The position numbers and the translations under genes were made by a program. The notes beneath the pieces are model-generated. The model ran no database searches. It worked only from the letters and a program-made list of their open reading frames with translations, and was not told the DNA's origin. Positions 41,537 to 44,083 of a stretch of 44,083 bases of DNA are shown here, piece by piece. The stretch is taken from the IMG/VR virus record IMGVR_UViG_3300029319_000110, positions 1 through 44,083 of that record, one strand, 5' to 3'. Source of the DNA: a virus. Position 1 is the first letter of the stretch. Each line of letters opens with the position of its first letter.

Positions 41537-43453
41537 ATGGCACGTAATATTACAATGAATCAGCTTACAGAAGGCATCAGAGATCGCCATCTCGGAGCTG
41601 AAAGAAATCGCTTGGTTGAAAAGTGGACCCGAACAGGTCTTCTTAGAGGAATGGATGATCAGAATAGAGAAACCATGTCTCAACTTCTTGAAAACCAGGC
41701 TGCACAATTGCTTAGAGAAGCAAACGTACTTGGATCTAGCACCGGTGCTGATTCTGGCAAGGTTGATGGATTTTCTAATATCGCATTCCCAATTGTTCGT
41801 CGTGTATTCGGTGGATTAATTGCTAATGATCTAGTTTCCATTCAGCCCATGAGTCTTCCAAGTGGACTTCTTTTCTATCTTGATTACACTTACGGAACAG
41901 ACGTAGGTGGAGACACAAACGCTGATACAGGCTCAAAATCTTTCGCAGCAACTTACGCTTCGGGCGATTCGCTTTATAACGGACCTTCTGGCGCTGGTGT
42001 AAGAACCGGTTCGAATGCAACAGGTGGACAATACGACTTAGTTGGAACTGCTTACAGTAAAGTCCATGGTCGTGACAGTGTTCTTCCTGCTGATATTTTA
42101 GCTACAGGATCTTTTGGTGGAGGTTCTTCACAGTCCTTCTCTGAAGGTGGTGTTCTTTGTACTAGTGGGGCAGACGGAAAGTTAATTCAATTTGACCCAC
42201 AAATTTCTAATCTTATCGACAACGAATCTGGTCGATTCTCTTTAGTTCTTATTGGAACTGATGGACTTCAGAGTTTGATTGCAAAGCAGAATTCTGCTAG
42301 ACCTGATCCTACTCAAGTTAAGTCAATTGGCCTTTATACTGCAGTAAGTGAAAGATCTTCTTCTGGACCTTTTGATTTGGTTACATCGATTCAGGAAGGT
42401 GATTCTCTTAACGTTAGAAGGCTTAATACCTTAGGTACATGGGATTCTACCGCTAATAAATTTACAGTTGATCCTTTTGCTGCTATTGATGGTTCAACTA
42501 CAGCGCTTCTTACCGTTGTTTCTGGTGCATGGGCTCCAGTTGGTGATCAGTGTCTACTTTCTGCGTCTTTCGCAATTGGTGACTCTGTAGCAACTGCTGG
42601 TGGAGTTGGTGGTTCTCTTACCATTCCAAGTTTCGAATCTGATTTCGATTCAACACCTCAACCTGTAATCCCTGAGATCGACATTAAGATTGAAAGTATC
42701 GCGGTAACAGCTCAGACACGTAAGTTAAGAGCTCGTTGGTCGCCAGAACTTGCACAAGATCTTAATGCTTACCACAGCTTGGATGCTGAGGTTGAGCTTA
42801 CTCAGATTCTTTCTGAGCAGATCGCTCTTGAAATTGATCGTGAGATCCTTAATGATCTTCTCGTTGAAGCAAGAGGTGCTAATTACTACTGGTCTCGTAT
42901 GCCTGGTAAGTTTGTTAACAAGAAGAACGGTGCTTCTCAAGAGCTTGCATCTTCCTTGGCAACTGGTCCTCAGTTTACTGGTACAGTTCGCGAATGGTAC
43001 GAGACTCTTGTTGAGACAATCATTGATGTTGCTAACGAGATTCACAGAAAGACACTTCGTGGTTCTGCAAACTTCTTAGTTTGCTCTCCTGAAGTTGCAA
43101 CGATCTTCGAAGCTTCTGTTCTTTATAAGCCAAGCATCAAGCTTGACGGACAAGGACAAGCAGGACCTGAATTCTCGATTGGAGCTTCTGCAATCGGTAG
43201 TTTGAGTAATCGTTTCACTGTTTACAAGGACCCATACTTCCCACGCAACAAGATTCTTGTTGGGTACAAAGGTGGATCTTATCTTGAAACAGGATACGTA
43301 TACGCTCCTTACGTTCCGCTGATCGTTACTCCTACAATCTTCGCGCCTGAGGACTTCACACCTCGTAAGGGTGTAATGACCCGTTACGGTAAGAAGATGG
43401 TTAGAGCTGACTTCTACGGTACAGTTACATGCATGGACATGGACGTTATCTAA
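41537..43453 (+). CDS. gp23: Major capsid protein precursor (T4 gp23-like)
   Basis: 638 residues (T4 gp23 is 521) with an AAGGAG site. The N-terminal prodomain (residues 1-61) is charged and helical and ends QLLRE|ANVLG, matching the T4 cleavage context FLTE|AEIG. The mature part has IAFPIVRRVFGGLIANDLVSIQPM near 76, a YGTDVGGDTNADTG glycine-rich loop, IAVTAQTRKLRARWSPELAQDL, ILSEQIALEIDREIL near 430 and the conserved C-terminal FTPRKGVMTRYGKKMV, all typical of T4-like coats. It uses CTT for Leu far more than its neighbours, fitting very high expression. A strong terminator follows. Confidence 0.95.
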   Translation: MARNITMNQLTEGIRDRHLGAERNRLVEKWTRTGLLRGMDDQNRETMSQLLENQAAQLLREANVLGSSTGADSGKVDGFSNIAFPIVRRVFGGLIANDLVSIQPMSLPSGLLFYLDYTYGTDVGGDTNADTGSKSFAATYASGDSLYNGPSGAGVRTGSNATGGQYDLVGTAYSKVHGRDSVLPADILATGSFGGGSSQSFSEGGVLCTSGADGKLIQFDPQISNLIDNESGRFSLVLIGTDGLQSLIAKQNSARPDPTQVKSIGLYTAVSERSSSGPFDLVTSIQEGDSLNVRRLNTLGTWDSTANKFTVDPFAAIDGSTTALLTVVSGAWAPVGDQCLLSASFAIGDSVATAGGVGGSLTIPSFESDFDSTPQPVIPEIDIKIESIAVTAQTRKLRARWSPELAQDLNAYHSLDAEVELTQILSEQIALEIDREILNDLLVEARGANYYWSRMPGKFVNKKNGASQELASSLATGPQFTGTVREWYETLVETIIDVANEIHRKTLRGSANFLVCSPEVATIFEASVLYKPSIKLDGQGQAGPEFSIGASAIGSLSNRFTVYKDPYFPRNKILVGYKGGSYLETGYVYAPYVPLIVTPTIFAPEDFTPRKGVMTRYGKKMVRADFYGTVTCMDMDVI

Positions 43454-43475
43454 GATAAGTTTAAGTTTAAAATCT

Positions 43476-43509
43476 AAGGCGGTTCGTAAGAACCGCCTTT
43501 TTTATTTTT
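43476..43509 (+). terminator. Rho-independent terminator after the capsid gene
   Basis: A ten-base perfect stem (AAGGCGGTTC / GAACCGCCTT) with a GTAA loop is followed by a T-rich run. It is the clearest terminator in the window and closes the head gene cluster. Confidence 0.92.
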
Positions 43510-43523
43510 ATCTTTTTTGATTT

Positions 43524-43532
43524 TGCTATAGA
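43524..43532 (+). promoter_or_regulatory. Possible extended -10 promoter
   Basis: TGCTATAGA just after the terminator matches an extended -10 element (TGnTATAnT-like), with no good -35. If used, transcription would begin near 43540, upstream of the start chosen for the next gene. Confidence 0.25.
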
Positions 43533-43559
43533 ATGACAATAAAAATGAGAGAGGTAAAG

Positions 43560-43760
43560 ATGAAAGAAGGTGACAACAAAGACAACGAGTTAAAATTCGC
43601 AAGAGAAGATTTGAAAATGCAAATATTGCACTTAGCAAAAGAAATACTGCAAAATAAAGCTGCTATGAAATGGGAAACTCACAAGCAGTGTGAAGATATA
43701 TCTGTCGATGTTCTAATATCAGAAGCGGAAAAAATATATCAGTTTATTCAAAAGGACTAA
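43560..43760 (+). CDS. Small helical hypothetical protein
   Basis: 66 residues from ATG 43560, chosen because GAGAGG stands five bases upstream. An in-frame ATG at 43533 would lie within the putative promoter and has no ribosome site. The protein is charged and helical (FAREDLKMQILHLAKEIL, ISEAEKIYQFIQKD) with no motif. It opens a new transcription unit after the terminator and runs one base short of the next gene. Confidence 0.55.
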   Translation: MKEGDNKDNELKFAREDLKMQILHLAKEILQNKAAMKWETHKQCEDISVDVLISEAEKIYQFIQKD

Positions 43761-43761
43761 A

Positions 43762-44083
43762 ATGTTTATTTTAATTTTTATGTTTAGTATGCTATCTAGT
43801 GCTTACGCTGAAAGTAAGCCTGCACTTGTCAACAAGGTGTTAAAAAACAACCCGGCAAATTATCAAGTTGTTAATATTTATGTCGACCTGTCTGTGGTGA
43901 TAGCTCCTGACGGTAGCAAAGGTACCTCAAACTCTTTAAATCAGCTTGTATCTCATTATGCTCAGATTGATTCAATGCTTATCTGGAAAATGAATCGACA
44001 CACCGGCGCTAGTACATGGGATGGAGAAGTAAACGTTTATGACTGGACCAATGTAACATATATGCCAGGATTTAAAAGATGCG
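43762..44083 (+). CDS. Secreted/periplasmic protein with signal peptide (3' truncated)
   Basis: 107 codons are visible and the frame is open to the end of the window. Residues 1-16 (MFILIFMFSMLSSAYA) form a short hydrophobic stretch ending in AYA, followed by ES, a classic signal peptidase I site, though the usual positive charge at the N-terminus is missing. The mature part begins ESKPALVNKVLKNNPANY and continues as alternating beta segments. An exported protein made in infected cells is suggested. The ATG is one base after the previous stop. Confidence 0.55.
   Translation, partial: MFILIFMFSMLSSAYAESKPALVNKVLKNNPANYQVVNIYVDLSVVIAPDGSKGTSNSLNQLVSHYAQIDSMLIWKMNRHTGASTWDGEVNVYDWTNVTYMPGFKRC

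Overview
The window looks like part of the genome of a large, AT-rich, T4-like tailed phage (contractile-tail class). Recognisable head-morphogenesis genes stand in the classic T4 order: large terminase, portal, prohead protease, scaffold, major capsid protein. A Mre11/Rad50-type recombination protein (T4 gp47/gp46), a primase and a RuvC-like resolvase are also present. All credible genes are on the + strand, packed with 1-75 base gaps or short overlaps. There is no gene-free stretch over 300 bases, and I saw no tRNA, rRNA, CRISPR array or insertion sequence. The host cannot be read from the sequence. An aquatic/marine origin is only an impression from protein style.

Layout. 1-19895: ten large virion-structure genes (beta-rich, Gly/Ser/Thr-rich, FN3-like and LamG-like modules), several of them sharing N- or C-terminal modules. 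19895-21432: RuvC-like resolvase and primase. 21442-26230: three genes carrying a recurring amphipathic tag ending in a (L/I)xE-like site: a His-rich protein, a PAP2 phosphatase-Fic fusion, and a duplicated protein with peptidoglycan-binding-like repeats. 26302-29156: a basic protein, a MoxR-type AAA ATPase and a DUF2201-type metallopeptidase/VWA protein, each behind the same promoter-like motif TGCAAA-N16-TATAAT. 29223-32351: one-chain fusion of Mre11-like nuclease and Rad50-like ATPase. 32335-43453: zinc-ribbon protein, hypothetical, terminase, portal, hypothetical, protease, two more tagged proteins, two hypotheticals, scaffold, major capsid, then a strong intrinsic terminator. 43560-end: a small helical protein and the start of a secreted protein.

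How it fits together. The prohead protease should cut the capsid precursor at LRE|A (residues 61/62). The same kind of site ends the short helical tags on five genes, strictly LRE|A, LKE|A and LNE|A in the best cases. In T4 such N-terminal capsid targeting sequences send internal proteins into the prohead, where gp21 trims them for injection with DNA. I infer that this phage has a tagged virion-cargo set, which may include a Fic-domain (AMP-transferase family) protein. The Fic module has its own tag, in-frame ATG and Shine-Dalgarno inside the PAP2-Fic reading frame. That cassette (21442-26230) is the most interesting part of the window.
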